Positions 16,989-25,664 of a stretch of 64,000 bases of DNA are shown here, in pieces. Every line of letters starts with the position of its first letter. Positions within the stretch are counted from its first letter, which is position 1. Origin of the DNA: Hoeflea sp. (lineage in GTDB: Bacteria > Pseudomonadota > Alphaproteobacteria > Rhizobiales > Rhizobiaceae); the NCBI GenBank assembly GCA_020637795.1, contig JACKJT010000002.1:248001-312000 (forward strand), read 5' to 3'. Both the position numbers and the translations under genes were made by a program. The notes under the pieces are model-generated. The model had not been told where the DNA came from. It worked only from the letters and a program-made list of their open reading frames with translations, and searched no databases.

Positions 16989-17921
16989 GAGCCCGATTCA
17001 AAAGTTATTCATTGCTCGCAATGCCTTGCCAACCGCCGCATGAGAATGCGGATATGGGCGATGAGGGTCCATGCTGTTGAACTCTGGATGGATTTCTCCC
17101 AGTCCTTGGCCAGCCTGCGGGACCTTCCCAGCCATGCGAACGTGCGTTCGACAACCCAGCGGCGCGGGAGCACCTTGAAGCCCTTCTGGTCGTCGCAGCG
17201 CCTGACAACCTCGATGGTCCAGTCGCCATTGCCCGTCAGCGCCTGTTTCAGCTTGTCGCCGCTATACCCGCCGTCTGCAAAGATGTGCCGCAAGAACGGA
17301 TAGAAGCGGCGGATCGATCGTAGCGTCGGCACCGCCCCGTCACGATCCTGAACTGCAGCGCTATGCACCAGCAACCCGACCATGAATCCGTTGGTGTCAG
17401 TCACAATATGACGCTTGCGGCCTTTGGTTTTCTGGCCCGCGTCATACCCACAAACCCCTCCACTTTCAGTGGTTTTAACACTCTGACTGTCGATTATCCC
17501 GGCACTCGGGCACGGTTCCTTGCCTTCAAGTTCCCGCGCCACCTGCACCAGCGCAAAATTCATCAACGCCAAGGTTCCATCGTTGCGCCAGCGGTAGAAA
17601 TAGCCCCGCACCGTGGAAACAGGCGGGAAATCCTTCGGCAGCATTCGCCATGGGATGCCGCCGCCAGCGATGTAGAGAATTGCGTTCATCACCTCGCGCA
17701 TGTCGCTCGTACGAGGCCGGCCGCCTGTTCGCGAAGGCGGAACCAGCGGTGACACCACAGCCCACTCGTCGTCCGTCAAATCGGTTGGATAGCGGTCGGA
17801 ATTGCGGTTATGCTCGGCGCGGGTGATATCAGTCCAGGACATAGTGGCCTCCATCGAATCTTTGACAATCCGACGGAATCACATCCCACTGATATCACTC
17901 AACAACTTTCAAATCGGGCTC
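16989..17921 (-). mobile_element. IS5-family insertion sequence
   Basis: A 933-bp element. The terminal inverted repeats begin GAGCCCGATT at both ends (16989 rightwards and 17921 leftwards) and match over about 17 of the first 22 bases, including a shared AAAGTT. One intact transposase gene lies inside. Flanks are TTA on the left and TCA on the right, so there is no exact target duplication; the element may have come to rest here by recombination between two copies. Confidence 0.88.
17009..17842 (-). CDS. IS5-family transposase
   Basis: A 277-residue single-frame DDE transposase starting MSWTDITRAEHNR. The N-terminal region is a DUF4096-like zone (YPTDLTDDEWAVVSPLVPP). Catalytic residues: Asp in IIDSQSVKTT, Asp in FADGGYSGD, Glu in VVERTFAWL. 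The frame is complete, so transposition competence is plausible. An ATG four codons upstream is possible. Confidence 0.92.
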   Translation of the reverse strand: MSWTDITRAEHNRNSDRYPTDLTDDEWAVVSPLVPPSRTGGRPRTSDMREVMNAILYIAGGGIPWRMLPKDFPPVSTVRGYFYRWRNDGTLALMNFALVQVARELEGKEPCPSAGIIDSQSVKTTESGGVCGYDAGQKTKGRKRHIVTDTNGFMVGLLVHSAAVQDRDGAVPTLRSIRRFYPFLRHIFADGGYSGDKLKQALTGNGDWTIEVVRRCDDQKGFKVLPRRWVVERTFAWLGRSRRLAKDWEKSIQSSTAWTLIAHIRILMRRLARHCEQ

Positions 17922-17922
17922 T

Positions 17923-18009
17923 CAGGACCGGAAGCTCGATGCGAGTAAAGCTTTCACACGTTGCCTTGCCTCCATACCGCCAGTGATTTCCCGAGCCTAA
18001 TCCACCCAT
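17923..18009 (-). pseudogene. 5' fragment of an MGGxGSG-family gene cut by IS5
   Basis: Too short for automatic gene calling. ATG at 18007-18009 is preceded by GGAGG with seven-base spacing. The 29 genuine codons read MGGLGSGNHWRYGGKATCES and then FTRIELPVL before the frame enters the IS5 end and stops after seven more codons (17899). The start matches a family of alphaproteobacterial proteins of unknown function opening MGGxGSGxWxR...T.E.CxxIDI. The rest of the gene is absent: the sequence beyond IS5 belongs to a serine protease. Confidence 0.6.
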
Positions 18010-18063
18010 ATTTCAGCCTCCGAATTTATCGAAATCATGTGCGAAATTTTCCGCACTGAGAAA

Positions 18064-18138
18064 GCGCTCTCTGGTTTTTGTTTTTTCTTTGTTTGGTTTT
18101 TTCTCTGTCTCAGGTCTCTGTCTCTGTCTCTGTCTCTG
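18064..18138. repeat. Polypyrimidine tract ending in (TCTCTG)4
   Basis: About 75 bases almost wholly T and C (with some G) on the plus strand, ending in four perfect tandem TCTCTG units at 18115-18138. The rest of 18022-18280 shows no gene. Hexamer tandem repeats can change in copy number; here the tract lies upstream of the truncated MGGxGSG gene (minus strand) and of a small plus-strand frame. Confidence 0.7.
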
Positions 18139-18280
18139 TATATCGATAGGGTCTGGATACTGTATCGAAACGGTATAAGCTCAGCGTGCTGTTAGATTCG
18201 TGTTAACCATCACGGCGCACAATCAGCGAGCGGCTATGCGGTCGAGGCGGGGCAACAGAACGGGTTATGGGGGCACGCAC

Positions 18281-18418
18281 ATGACAACCTTTGGATTCCT
18301 CTTGAGCGGCTTTTTGGTTCTGTTCGCTGTGCCGCTCACGCTGTTGGTCATAGCTGCTTGGAGCAACAGAAGCCGGCGGCGGGTCCCGCACCGGTCCACC
18401 ATCATGAAATTCTCATAG
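18281..18418 (+). CDS. Possible small membrane protein
   Basis: A 45-residue frame at ATG 18281, with a GGGGG run eight bases upstream. It holds one strongly hydrophobic segment (FGFLLSGFLVLFAVPLTLLV) followed by a basic tail. Such frames arise by chance, and the surroundings are decayed, so it is listed as tentative. Confidence 0.3.
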   Translation: MTTFGFLLSGFLVLFAVPLTLLVIAAWSNRSRRRVPHRSTIMKFS

Positions 18419-18455
18419 ACCAATCGGTTGCGAGTGAATCTGGACTGAGACTTTC

Positions 18456-18770
18456 TCATGTACGGTAACCGCCCCGCCGCATGATTCTGGTTTGCGTCAG
18501 ATGGCCATTATTGCCGAAGGACTCGGCGGACTGGCCGCCCCTTCCTTTTCGGCGTTCATCAACTTCCAGAAACTCAGCCTCCACTATCTCCCGAAGGCTA
18601 TCGCTCTCGATACGGTCAATGATGAAGCGGGTTCCCAACGCATGCTTGTCATTCATCGGCGGATTATGTTTGAACCAGCGACGGACAAACACCTCGCTGG
18701 TTTCATCGTCGCAACTCACCAAACCCGCGTTTGTTAATTGCTCACGGCACCGAGCATATTTTTTGGCTCC
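18456..18770 (-). pseudogene. C-terminal fragment of a phage/plasmid replication-type protein
   Basis: The minus-strand frame reads ...REQLTNAGLVSCDDETSE then VFVRRWFKHNPPMNDKH and continues to the stop at 18456. The RWFKHNPPMN..H block followed by IIDRIESDSLREI is a pattern I know from replication-initiation or DnaD-like proteins of rhizobial phages and plasmids. There is no start codon: the frame runs into the LysR remnant near 18770, where the homology must end. It is inferred to be the broken right edge of the accessory island. Confidence 0.5.
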
Positions 18771-19588
18771 CAGCCGACAATATCGAATGCACTGTCGCGA
18801 TTGCGCGAGACACTGGAGGATCCCTTGTTCGCTCGTTCGGGCCGGGGCGTGTCACCAACGCCGAAGGCGGTTCAGATGATCGGCCCAATCCGCGAAGCGC
18901 TGCAAATGATCGCAGACGGCGTCGCGACCGGTGACGGCTTCGATCCGACGCTTTCGAAACGGCATTTCCGCATTGTGATGATGGACCCGATAGAAGCGCT
19001 GGTGATGCCGTCGATCATTCACCAGATTCAAGACTACAAGTCGGTCACGATAGAGGCGCATGGCCTGTTCGGTGTTCAACTGGTCGAGGGCCTGAATGAC
19101 GGCTCGCTGGACATCGTCCTGGCCAATTTCCTCTCAGATATCGAGGACATTCAATGCATTCCGCTGGCTCAGCCGCACCTGGTCATGGTGGCGCGAAAGG
19201 GTCATCCGAAAATCAACGGCGAATTCACAATCGATCATTACAGGGAACTGGGCCATGTCGCCCTGGTGCGCAAGATGCGCGCCATGTCCCGGCTGGAAGA
19301 AGCGCTTCAGCAGATGAACCTGGAACGCCACATCGCCTACTCGGTGACCAAGCTCTGGTCATTTCCCAGTATCTTGGCCAATACGGACCTTGTGGCTATC
19401 CTGCCCAAGATATTTGCCCGCGAGGTGCAAAATCCTATCCGCTGGAACTGTATCCGATGCCATTCAAGTATCCGGAGGAGCAGATCTACACGACCTGGAA
19501 GAACAACAGGACAAACGATCCCGGGCACCAATGGTTGCGCGGCCAGATCATCTCCGCCTTCAAGCGGGCGCAGGTTCCGGCGCAATAG
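18771..19588 (+). pseudogene. LysR-family regulator, truncated and frameshifted
   Basis: The reading frame enters in the middle of the HTH (SQPTISNALSRLRETLEDPLF) without the first 25-30 residues or a start codon, and continues through a NodD-like effector domain (GDGFDPTLSKRHFRIVMMD...). Near 19432 (in aatcctatcc) the frame shifts: the last homologous part, YPLELYPMPFKYPEEQIY to KRAQVPAQ, lies in the next frame and stops at 19588. Loss of one base, probably a C, explains it. Two lesions make this a pseudogene. It converges on the MFS gene and overlaps its stop by 29 bases. Confidence 0.85.
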
Positions 19589-20804
19589 TCCTGCTCGCCT
19601 GCCAATAGTGCCAGGCGCCCCAGATCCCGGCGAGCTGCATCGTGACCAGGCCATAGCCGATCGACCGGGTTCCAAATCCGGCGTACAGCGTGTCACTCGC
19701 CAGCCCGACCAGCAGCGGGCCCAGCCCCACGCCGATCATGTTGAAGGCAAACATGTAGATCGCTGTCGCCATCGGCCGCATCTGCACCGGGACCCGGCCA
19801 TGCAGAAAGGCAAATGTCGGCCCCCAGTAGACGGCTGCGAAAATGACGGCCAGGGCCAGGCAGATCAGGGCGAGCCGGGTGTCGTCAAGCATCAGGAATC
19901 CCACGACCAAGGGCTTGGCCACCAAGATGGCGCAAATCACGACGCCCAGGCGCCACCTCGGATTCCGGGCGCCCAGCCTGTCGGCGATCACGCCGCTGGC
20001 CCATGTGCCCAGGCCGCCGAGGATGCCGATCGTCAGGGCCAGGAATATGCCGGTCTGTGCCTGGCTCAATTCATGCGCCCGCAAGATGAAAACGGCATTC
20101 CATGCCAGTGCACCGAAGGTAACGACCCCGGTTATCGACAGTCCGAACATCGCATGGCGCAGGCCCCTGTCATTCCAGATCGTCTTGAGCGTGGCGGCAA
20201 ACAGCGAACCGGAAATATCGTCATCGCCTGCGGCGACATCGCGTGCAGGCTCCTCGACCGTCAGCCACATCAGCAGTGCCAAAGCCAGACCAGGTATGCC
20301 GGCAATGACAAAGGCCCAGCGCCATCCCAGATACTGTCCGGCAATACCGCCGATCAGGAACGCGAGCAGCACACCGGCATTGGCGCCGACGACAAAGGTG
20401 GACATGGCCGATGTCCGCTGTTCAGGCGGATAAAGAGCGGAGATCATCGAGTGCGCGGGAACCACGGCGCCTGCTTCGCCGATGCCGACGCCAAGCCGCG
20501 CCAGCGCCAGATGCGTGAAGCTTTGTGCACCCGCCATAGCGATGGTCAGCGAACTCCAGACCGCCGCCGAAACAGCGATGATGTTACGCTTGTTGCCCTT
20601 GGCAGCGAGCTTGGCGACGGGAAACCCGAACACCACGTAAATGGCAATGAACACCGCGCCAGACAGAAGCCCCAACTGGGTGTCAGACAGGCCGAATTCA
20701 CCACCGATCTGATCGAGAAGAATGCCGAGAATGTTCCGATCCAGCTGATGAACAGCGAAAATTGCACCCAGAATTACCAGGGTGTAGCGTCGGCTGGTGT
20801 GCAT
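19560..20804 (-). CDS. MFS transporter (spinster/sugar-phosphate-like)
   Basis: A 414-residue major facilitator with twelve predicted membrane segments. The start at 20802-20804 has a GGGGAG ribosome site two bases away and places the first helix at residue 8 (YTLVILGAIFAVHQLDRNIL). The HQLDR motif in TM1, the loop 2-3 motif (GFPVAKLAAKGNKRNI) and ARLGVGIGEAG in TM4-5 are those of the MFS_1 spinster-like group, frequent in sphingomonads and Rhizobiales. A longer frame to 21038 adds 78 unrelated residues. Substrate unknown; it was perhaps controlled by the now broken LysR gene beside it. Confidence 0.85.
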   Translation of the reverse strand: MHTSRRYTLVILGAIFAVHQLDRNILGILLDQIGGEFGLSDTQLGLLSGAVFIAIYVVFGFPVAKLAAKGNKRNIIAVSAAVWSSLTIAMAGAQSFTHLALARLGVGIGEAGAVVPAHSMISALYPPEQRTSAMSTFVVGANAGVLLAFLIGGIAGQYLGWRWAFVIAGIPGLALALLMWLTVEEPARDVAAGDDDISGSLFAATLKTIWNDRGLRHAMFGLSITGVVTFGALAWNAVFILRAHELSQAQTGIFLALTIGILGGLGTWASGVIADRLGARNPRWRLGVVICAILVAKPLVVGFLMLDDTRLALICLALAVIFAAVYWGPTFAFLHGRVPVQMRPMATAIYMFAFNMIGVGLGPLLVGLASDTLYAGFGTRSIGYGLVTMQLAGIWGAWHYWQASRTIAPEPAPA

Positions 20805-21087
20805 TTCTCCCCCCAAGAAAGCGTGTCCCCGGGAACTTGGCGCTCCTCGGTCACAGCCGCACTCTTGCGCGAAACAGGTGCGTGCGCAAGCGCGGCACAG
20901 ATTTACGGCGGACCGCGAGGTGCCCTCACCGTGGCGTCGAGGCCAAACGCAATTGGTCTTGATAAAGACCGGGCGGGCGAAATCGACCGGACCGCCGGAG
21001 CCTGCCAAGAGAGATCGCCATAAATGCCACTTGGCCAACCACCGGACGGCCGCACAGGCCTCTCCCTAACGCATTCCATTTCCCCCA

Positions 21088-21774
21088 TTGACTCGATCAA
21101 CTCAACGGCCGGCTACGAGCATGGTCCCAAAACCGACAATGCTGCTGCTGGCGCCCGAGGCCGTCCGGCATCAAAGGCAGCACCCGTTGCCGGAAGACCT
21201 GTTCGTCTTTCTGGAGGGCTGCGTCCGCGAGGAAGCACGGTTCGATCCGCCGCCGCTGCCGGTCAATGAGGGACCGATCATCTATCTCAGCTTCGGTAGC
21301 CTTGGCGCTATCGACACCGACCTGATCGGCCGCATGATCGAGGTGTTTGCCACCTTCCCTGCCCGCTTCTACGTCAATGTCGGCGGCTTCCTTGAGAGCT
21401 ACCAGAGCGTGCCCAACAATGTCTATCTGGGTAGCTGGTTCCCGCAGCCCTCGACCGTCGCCCAGTCGGACCTGTTCATTCACCACGGCGGTAACAACAG
21501 CTTTTGCGAAACGCTCTATTTCGGCGTTCCGTCGCTGGTCATGCCCTATTGCTGGGACGGCCATGACAATGGCCTTCGCGCCGCGCAAACCGGTACCGGC
21601 ATCCACATGCAGCGCGACTCGTGGACGCCAGAACAGTTGCGCGACGCCATGACCGCTTTGCTCGATGACAAGGCCATGCATGAGCGCTTGAGCCGCATTT
21701 CGCGGTTCATGAAGGCCGCCAACGGCGCCGCCAAGGCCGCGGACAGCATCCTGCGAACGCTTTCAAGAGCCTGA
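21088..21774 (+). pseudogene. UDP-glycosyltransferase, C-terminal half only
   Basis: About 200 residues of a GT1 (MGT-type) glycosyltransferase. GPIIYLSFGSLGAID opens the C-terminal nucleotide-sugar-binding domain; the donor-binding signature is YLGSWFPQPSTVAQSDLFIHHGGNNSFCETLYFGVPSLVMPY, given here only in outline as W-x-PQ to HHGGNNS to GVPSLVMPYCWDGHDN. The roughly 200-residue acceptor domain normally before it is absent, and the upstream 280 bases encode nothing like it. It is probably inactive. Confidence 0.75.
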
Positions 21775-21844
21775 AACCCAACGTCACGCCCGGCACCGGT
21801 TCCATCCACCGGATTTCCGCCTCCGGCGTTCGTCTCCTCCTTGA

Positions 21845-21862
21845 CATGAATATTGATTCATG
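21845..21862. promoter_or_regulatory. Putative TetR operator upstream of the ABC operon
   Basis: CATGAAT-ATTG-ATTCATG, an inverted repeat with perfect 7-bp arms, 44 bases before the substrate-binding-protein start. A near-identical copy, with one change in the core and one at the end, lies directly before tetR at 31121-31138. The two matched sites imply joint control. Confidence 0.75.
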
Positions 21863-21905
21863 TTTCATGTTTTCCACTGATTTTCGCTCAGGGAGGAGAC
21901 CCGAA

Positions 21906-23081
21906 ATGAAGATGAAAACGATACTGGCAACCGGCGTGGCAGCTGCAATGCTGACTGTACCGGCACTCGCCGACATCAAGATCGCACATGTCTACGGCAA
22001 GACCGGCGCGCTCGAGGCCTATGCTGCGCAATCGCATAACGGCCTGATGCTTGGCCTCGAATACGCCACCGGCGGCACCATGGAAGTCAACGGCGAAAAG
22101 ATTGTCGTCATCGAGAAGGACACGCAGCTGAAACCCGACATCGGCAAGGCCATGCTGGCCGAAGCCTATGGCGACGACGAAGCCGACATTGCGGTAGGAC
22201 CGGTCAGCTCCGGCGTAGCGCTGGCGATGCTTCCCGTGGCGCAGGAATATGAAAAGATCCTCATCGTCGAACCGGCCGTGGCCGACTCGATCACCGGTGA
22301 AAACTGGAACCGCTTCATCTTCCGCACCGGCCGCAACTCGTCGCAGGACGCCATCTCGAACGCGGTCGCACTCGGCGGTGAAGGCGTGACGATCGCAACG
22401 CTGGCGCAGGACTACGCCTTCGGTCGTGACGGCGTGGCTGCCTTCCGCGAGGCGCTCAACGCCTCGGGCGCCAAGATCGCCCATGAGGAATATGTGCCGA
22501 CCGACACCACCGATTTCACCGCAGCGGCCGAACGCATCTTCAACGCCATGAAGGACATCGAAGGCAAGAAGAAGCTGTTCATCATCTGGGCCGGCGGCGG
22601 CAATCCGATGGGCAAGATCAACGCCATGGACCCCTCGCGCTTCGGCATCGAGATTGCCACCGGCGGCAACATCCTCGCGGCGCTGAAGGCCTACAAGGAA
22701 CTGCCCGGCATGGAAGGCGCCACCTACTACTACTATGAAATCCCCAAGAACCCGGTCAACGACTGGCTGGTCAAGGAGCACATGGCGCGCTTCAGCTCGC
22801 CCCCGGATTTCTTCACCGCAGGCGGCATGGCAGCCGGCATTGCCGTGGTCGAGGCGATCAAGAAGGCAGGCTCCACCGACACCGAAGCGCTGATCTCCGC
22901 CATGGAAGGCATGGAGTGGGAAACGCCGAAGGGCACCATGCGCTTCCGCAAGGAAGACCACCAGGCCCTGCAGTCGATGTATCATTTCCGCACCGAGGTG
23001 CAGGACGGCAAGGACTACGGCGTCCCGGTCCTCGTCCGCGAAATCGGCATTGACGACATGGACATTCCTGTCCGCAACTAG
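21906..23081 (+). CDS. Branched-chain/hydrophobic-acid ABC substrate-binding protein
   Basis: A 391-residue periplasmic-binding protein of the HAAT (LivK-like) class. Signal peptide MKMKTILATGVAAAMLTVPALA, then mature DIKIAHVYGKTGALEAYA, the type I fold opening. An ABC-sensor region with IATLAQDYAFGRDG is typical. ATG 21906 follows a strong GGGAGGAG. Homologues in this subgroup often accompany acyl-CoA ligases and bind aromatic or short-chain carboxylates rather than leucine. The next genes encode the matching ATPases and permeases. Confidence 0.9.
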   Translation: MKMKTILATGVAAAMLTVPALADIKIAHVYGKTGALEAYAAQSHNGLMLGLEYATGGTMEVNGEKIVVIEKDTQLKPDIGKAMLAEAYGDDEADIAVGPVSSGVALAMLPVAQEYEKILIVEPAVADSITGENWNRFIFRTGRNSSQDAISNAVALGGEGVTIATLAQDYAFGRDGVAAFREALNASGAKIAHEEYVPTDTTDFTAAAERIFNAMKDIEGKKKLFIIWAGGGNPMGKINAMDPSRFGIEIATGGNILAALKAYKELPGMEGATYYYYEIPKNPVNDWLVKEHMARFSSPPDFFTAGGMAAGIAVVEAIKKAGSTDTEALISAMEGMEWETPKGTMRFRKEDHQALQSMYHFRTEVQDGKDYGVPVLVREIGIDDMDIPVRN

Positions 23082-23090
23082 GCCGACCCT

Positions 23091-23130
23091 CCGCGGGCGT
23101 CCGATATCGGGCGTCCGCGGCCCTCTTTCT
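23091..23130 (+). terminator. Hairpin after the binding-protein gene
   Basis: CCGCGGGCG (23091-23099) pairs with CGTCCGCGG (23112-23120), with one G-T pair, followed by CCCTCTTTCTTTCC. Position right after the binding-protein stop and before the ATPase gene suggests partial termination or mRNA stabilisation that leaves more binding protein than transporter. Confidence 0.55.
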
Positions 23131-23149
23131 TTCCTTCCATGGGTGCGCC

Positions 23150-23914
23150 ATGACACAGATGCTTCTGGAAACGGATGGCCTGACCGTCCGCTTTGGCGGC
23201 CATGTGGCGGTCGACGCGGTCAGCTGCGGCTTCCGGGCCGGTGAACTGACCGCGATCGTCGGACCCAACGGCGCCGGCAAGACCACCTATTTCAACCTGA
23301 TCTCGGGACAGATCGCGGCCTCCGAAGGCACGGTCAAGCTGATGGGCGAGGACGTGACGCGCGATCCGGTGGCGAGCCGCTGCCGCAAGGGCCTCGGGCG
23401 CGCCTTCCAGCTGACCAACCTGTTTCCCAATCTCACCGTTCTCGAAAATGTCCGGCTGGTGATCCAGGCCCGGCGCAGGATGGGCTTCAACCTGTTCAGC
23501 ATGGCGAGTTCCCACACCGAGCTGACGGTAGCGGCGATGGCCATACTGGAGCGGGTCCGGCTGCATCCGCTCAGCGAGCAGAAGGTCGGCGGGCTCAGCC
23601 ATGGCAACCAGCGCAAGCTCGAGGTCGCCATCCTCATCGCGCTCGACCCGGTCGTCTACATGTTCGATGAACCGACCGCTGGCATGAGCGTCGACGAGGC
23701 GCCTGTCGTGCTTGACCTGATCGCCGAACTCAAGGCCGAGAAGGACCGCACCATCCTGCTGGTCGAACACAAGATGGACGTGATCCGCTCGCTCGCCGAC
23801 CGTATCATCGTGCTGCACAACGGCGCGCTCGCCGCCGACGGCGACCCGGCCACCGTGATGGCCTCGGACGTAGTGCAGGAAGCCTATATGGGACGGGACT
23901 TGGCCGATGTCTGA
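23150..23914 (+). CDS. livG: LivG-type ABC transporter ATP-binding protein
   Basis: A 254-residue ATPase. Walker A GPNGAGKTT near residues 39-47, signature LSHGNQRKL (an SHGNQ variant common in LivG), Walker B VVYMFDEPTAG, and the LivG-type C-terminal tail VQEAYMGRD. It energises uptake with LivF and the LivH/LivM pore. It overlaps livF by eight bases. Confidence 0.93.
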   Translation: MTQMLLETDGLTVRFGGHVAVDAVSCGFRAGELTAIVGPNGAGKTTYFNLISGQIAASEGTVKLMGEDVTRDPVASRCRKGLGRAFQLTNLFPNLTVLENVRLVIQARRRMGFNLFSMASSHTELTVAAMAILERVRLHPLSEQKVGGLSHGNQRKLEVAILIALDPVVYMFDEPTAGMSVDEAPVVLDLIAELKAEKDRTILLVEHKMDVIRSLADRIIVLHNGALAADGDPATVMASDVVQEAYMGRDLADV

Positions 23915-24629
23915 TCCAATCCTCGAACTGTCCGGTGTCCATACCGGCATCGCCCAGTATCACATCCTGCAGGGCGTCGATCTTGTCGTGCCGCGCGGCG
24001 GCGTGACCATGCTCCTGGGCCGCAACGGCGTCGGCAAGACCACGACGCTGCGCACCATCATCGGTCACTGGCAGGCGAAATCCGGCAGCCTTCGTTTCGA
24101 TGGCGCCGACATCACCACCCTGCCCACCCCTGCCCGCGCCCGCGCCGGCATCGGTTTCGTGCCCGAGGACATGGGCATTTTCTCCGACCTGACGGTCGAA
24201 GAGAACATGATCCTCGCCGCAGCCTCCGGTCCGCTCGATCAGGCCCGGCTCGAATGGATCTTCGCGGCGTTTCCGCCCTTGCGCACATTCTGGCGCTCGG
24301 AAGCCGGCAATCTGTCTGGCGGGCAGAAGCAGATGCTCTCCATCGCCCGCGCCATGGCCGAGGAACGTGCACTCTACCTGATCGACGAGCCGACCAAGGG
24401 TTTGGCCCCGGCGATCATCTCGACCATGGCCGGAGCGCTCCGCGACCTCAAGAACAAGGGCGCGTCGATCCTGCTGGTCGAACAGAATTTCGCCGTCGCC
24501 AAGGCGCTTGGCGACACCGCCGCAGTGATGGATGACGGGCGGATCGTCTGGGCAGGCCGGATGGCCGAGCTTGCCGGCGACGCAGCATTGCAGGAACGGC
24601 TGATGGGCCTGAGCATGGAGGCGCACTGA
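23907..24629 (+). CDS. livF: LivF-type ABC transporter ATP-binding protein
   Basis: A 240-residue ATPase. Walker A GRNGVGKTT, signature LSGGQKQML, Walker B LYLIDEPTKGLAP, and H-loop region LLVEQNF. LivF-specific features are the short length and the GFVPEDMGIFSDLTVEEN Q-loop segment. Starts inside the end of livG and abuts livH. Confidence 0.93.
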   Translation: MSDPILELSGVHTGIAQYHILQGVDLVVPRGGVTMLLGRNGVGKTTTLRTIIGHWQAKSGSLRFDGADITTLPTPARARAGIGFVPEDMGIFSDLTVEENMILAAASGPLDQARLEWIFAAFPPLRTFWRSEAGNLSGGQKQMLSIARAMAEERALYLIDEPTKGLAPAIISTMAGALRDLKNKGASILLVEQNFAVAKALGDTAAVMDDGRIVWAGRMAELAGDAALQERLMGLSMEAH

Positions 24630-25663
24630 TGACCACCGCCGCACCCGACCACGCACCGAAATATGCGCAAGTGTCGTTGCCCGACAGGATCGGCAAGGCG
24701 ATGCCGCTGCTGCTCGTGCCGCTTCTTGTGGTTCTCGGCTTCCTGTCGATCGGCTCGCCATCGAGTTGGCTGACGCTGACGGTTTCCGGCCTGGCGATGG
24801 GAATGATGATCTTCATCATGGCCTCCGGCCTGACGCTGGTGTTCGGACTGATGGACGTGATCAATTTCGGCCATGGCGCCTTCATCTCGGTGGGCGCCTA
24901 TGTCGGCATATCCGTGCTGCTGGGGCTCGAGAGCTGGACCGGCGTGCCGTCGCTGCTGCTCAACGTGGCGGCCGTGATCGCCGCGGTGATTGCCGCAATG
25001 TGCGTCACCGGCGCGCTGGGCTGGGGTTTCGAACGGGTGATCGTCCGACCGGTCTACGGCGCCCATCTCAAGCAGATCCTCGTCACCGTCGGCGGTCTCA
25101 TCGTTATCGAGCAGATGATCCACGTCATCTGGGGACCTGACGAGATCTATCTTACTCGGCCGGAGATGCTGAAGGGCGCAGTGACCTTTGCGGGTGCTGC
25201 GATCGAGAAGTACCGCCTGCTCGCCGTCGTCTTCGGCTTGGCGCTGTTCGTGGCCATGCGGCTGGTGCTGAAGCGCACCAAGATCGGGCTGATCGTCCGC
25301 GCCGGCGTGCAGAACGGCGAAATGGTCGAGGCGCTGGGCTACCGCTTGCGGCTCGTCTTCATCGGCGTCTTCATCGCCGGATCGGCGCTTGCCGGCCTGG
25401 GTGGCGTGATGTGGGGTCTCTACCAGGAAGTCATCACCGCCGGCATGGGCGAGGAGATGATGATCCTGGTCTTCATCGTCGTCATCATCGGCGGGCTGGG
25501 CTCGGTCGAGGGCGCCTTCATCGGCGCGCTGCTGGTCGGCCTTCTGCAGAATTACGTCGCCTTCCTCGAGCCTAAGCTGGCGCTGATTTCCAACATTGCC
25601 CTGATGACGGCCATCCTGATGTGGCGGCCGCAGGGCATGATGCCCGTTGTGAAGGCGAAGTAA
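24629..25663 (+). CDS. livH: LivH-type ABC transporter permease
   Basis: A 344-residue inner-membrane permease with about eight to nine membrane helices. The FGLMDVINFGHGAF segment near residue 72 and the coupling stretch VIGGLGSVEGAFIGALLVG near residue 290 are LivH hallmarks. The ATG shares one base with the livF stop. An unusually long polar N-terminus (about 45 residues) precedes the first helix. Confidence 0.92.
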   Translation: MTTAAPDHAPKYAQVSLPDRIGKAMPLLLVPLLVVLGFLSIGSPSSWLTLTVSGLAMGMMIFIMASGLTLVFGLMDVINFGHGAFISVGAYVGISVLLGLESWTGVPSLLLNVAAVIAAVIAAMCVTGALGWGFERVIVRPVYGAHLKQILVTVGGLIVIEQMIHVIWGPDEIYLTRPEMLKGAVTFAGAAIEKYRLLAVVFGLALFVAMRLVLKRTKIGLIVRAGVQNGEMVEALGYRLRLVFIGVFIAGSALAGLGGVMWGLYQEVITAGMGEEMMILVFIVVIIGGLGSVEGAFIGALLVGLLQNYVAFLEPKLALISNIALMTAILMWRPQGMMPVVKAK

Positions 25664-25664
25664 G

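Noticed and set aside
9600..18800. Direct repeat of the tRNA-Ser 3' end marking attR
   Set aside because: I scanned by eye for the GTTCGAATCCCACCCCC segment and found no second copy inside the window.
19443..21023. Long plus-strand continuation of the LysR frame (to 21023)
   Set aside because: After the frameshift at about 19432 it is antisense to the MFS transporter and loses all LysR similarity.
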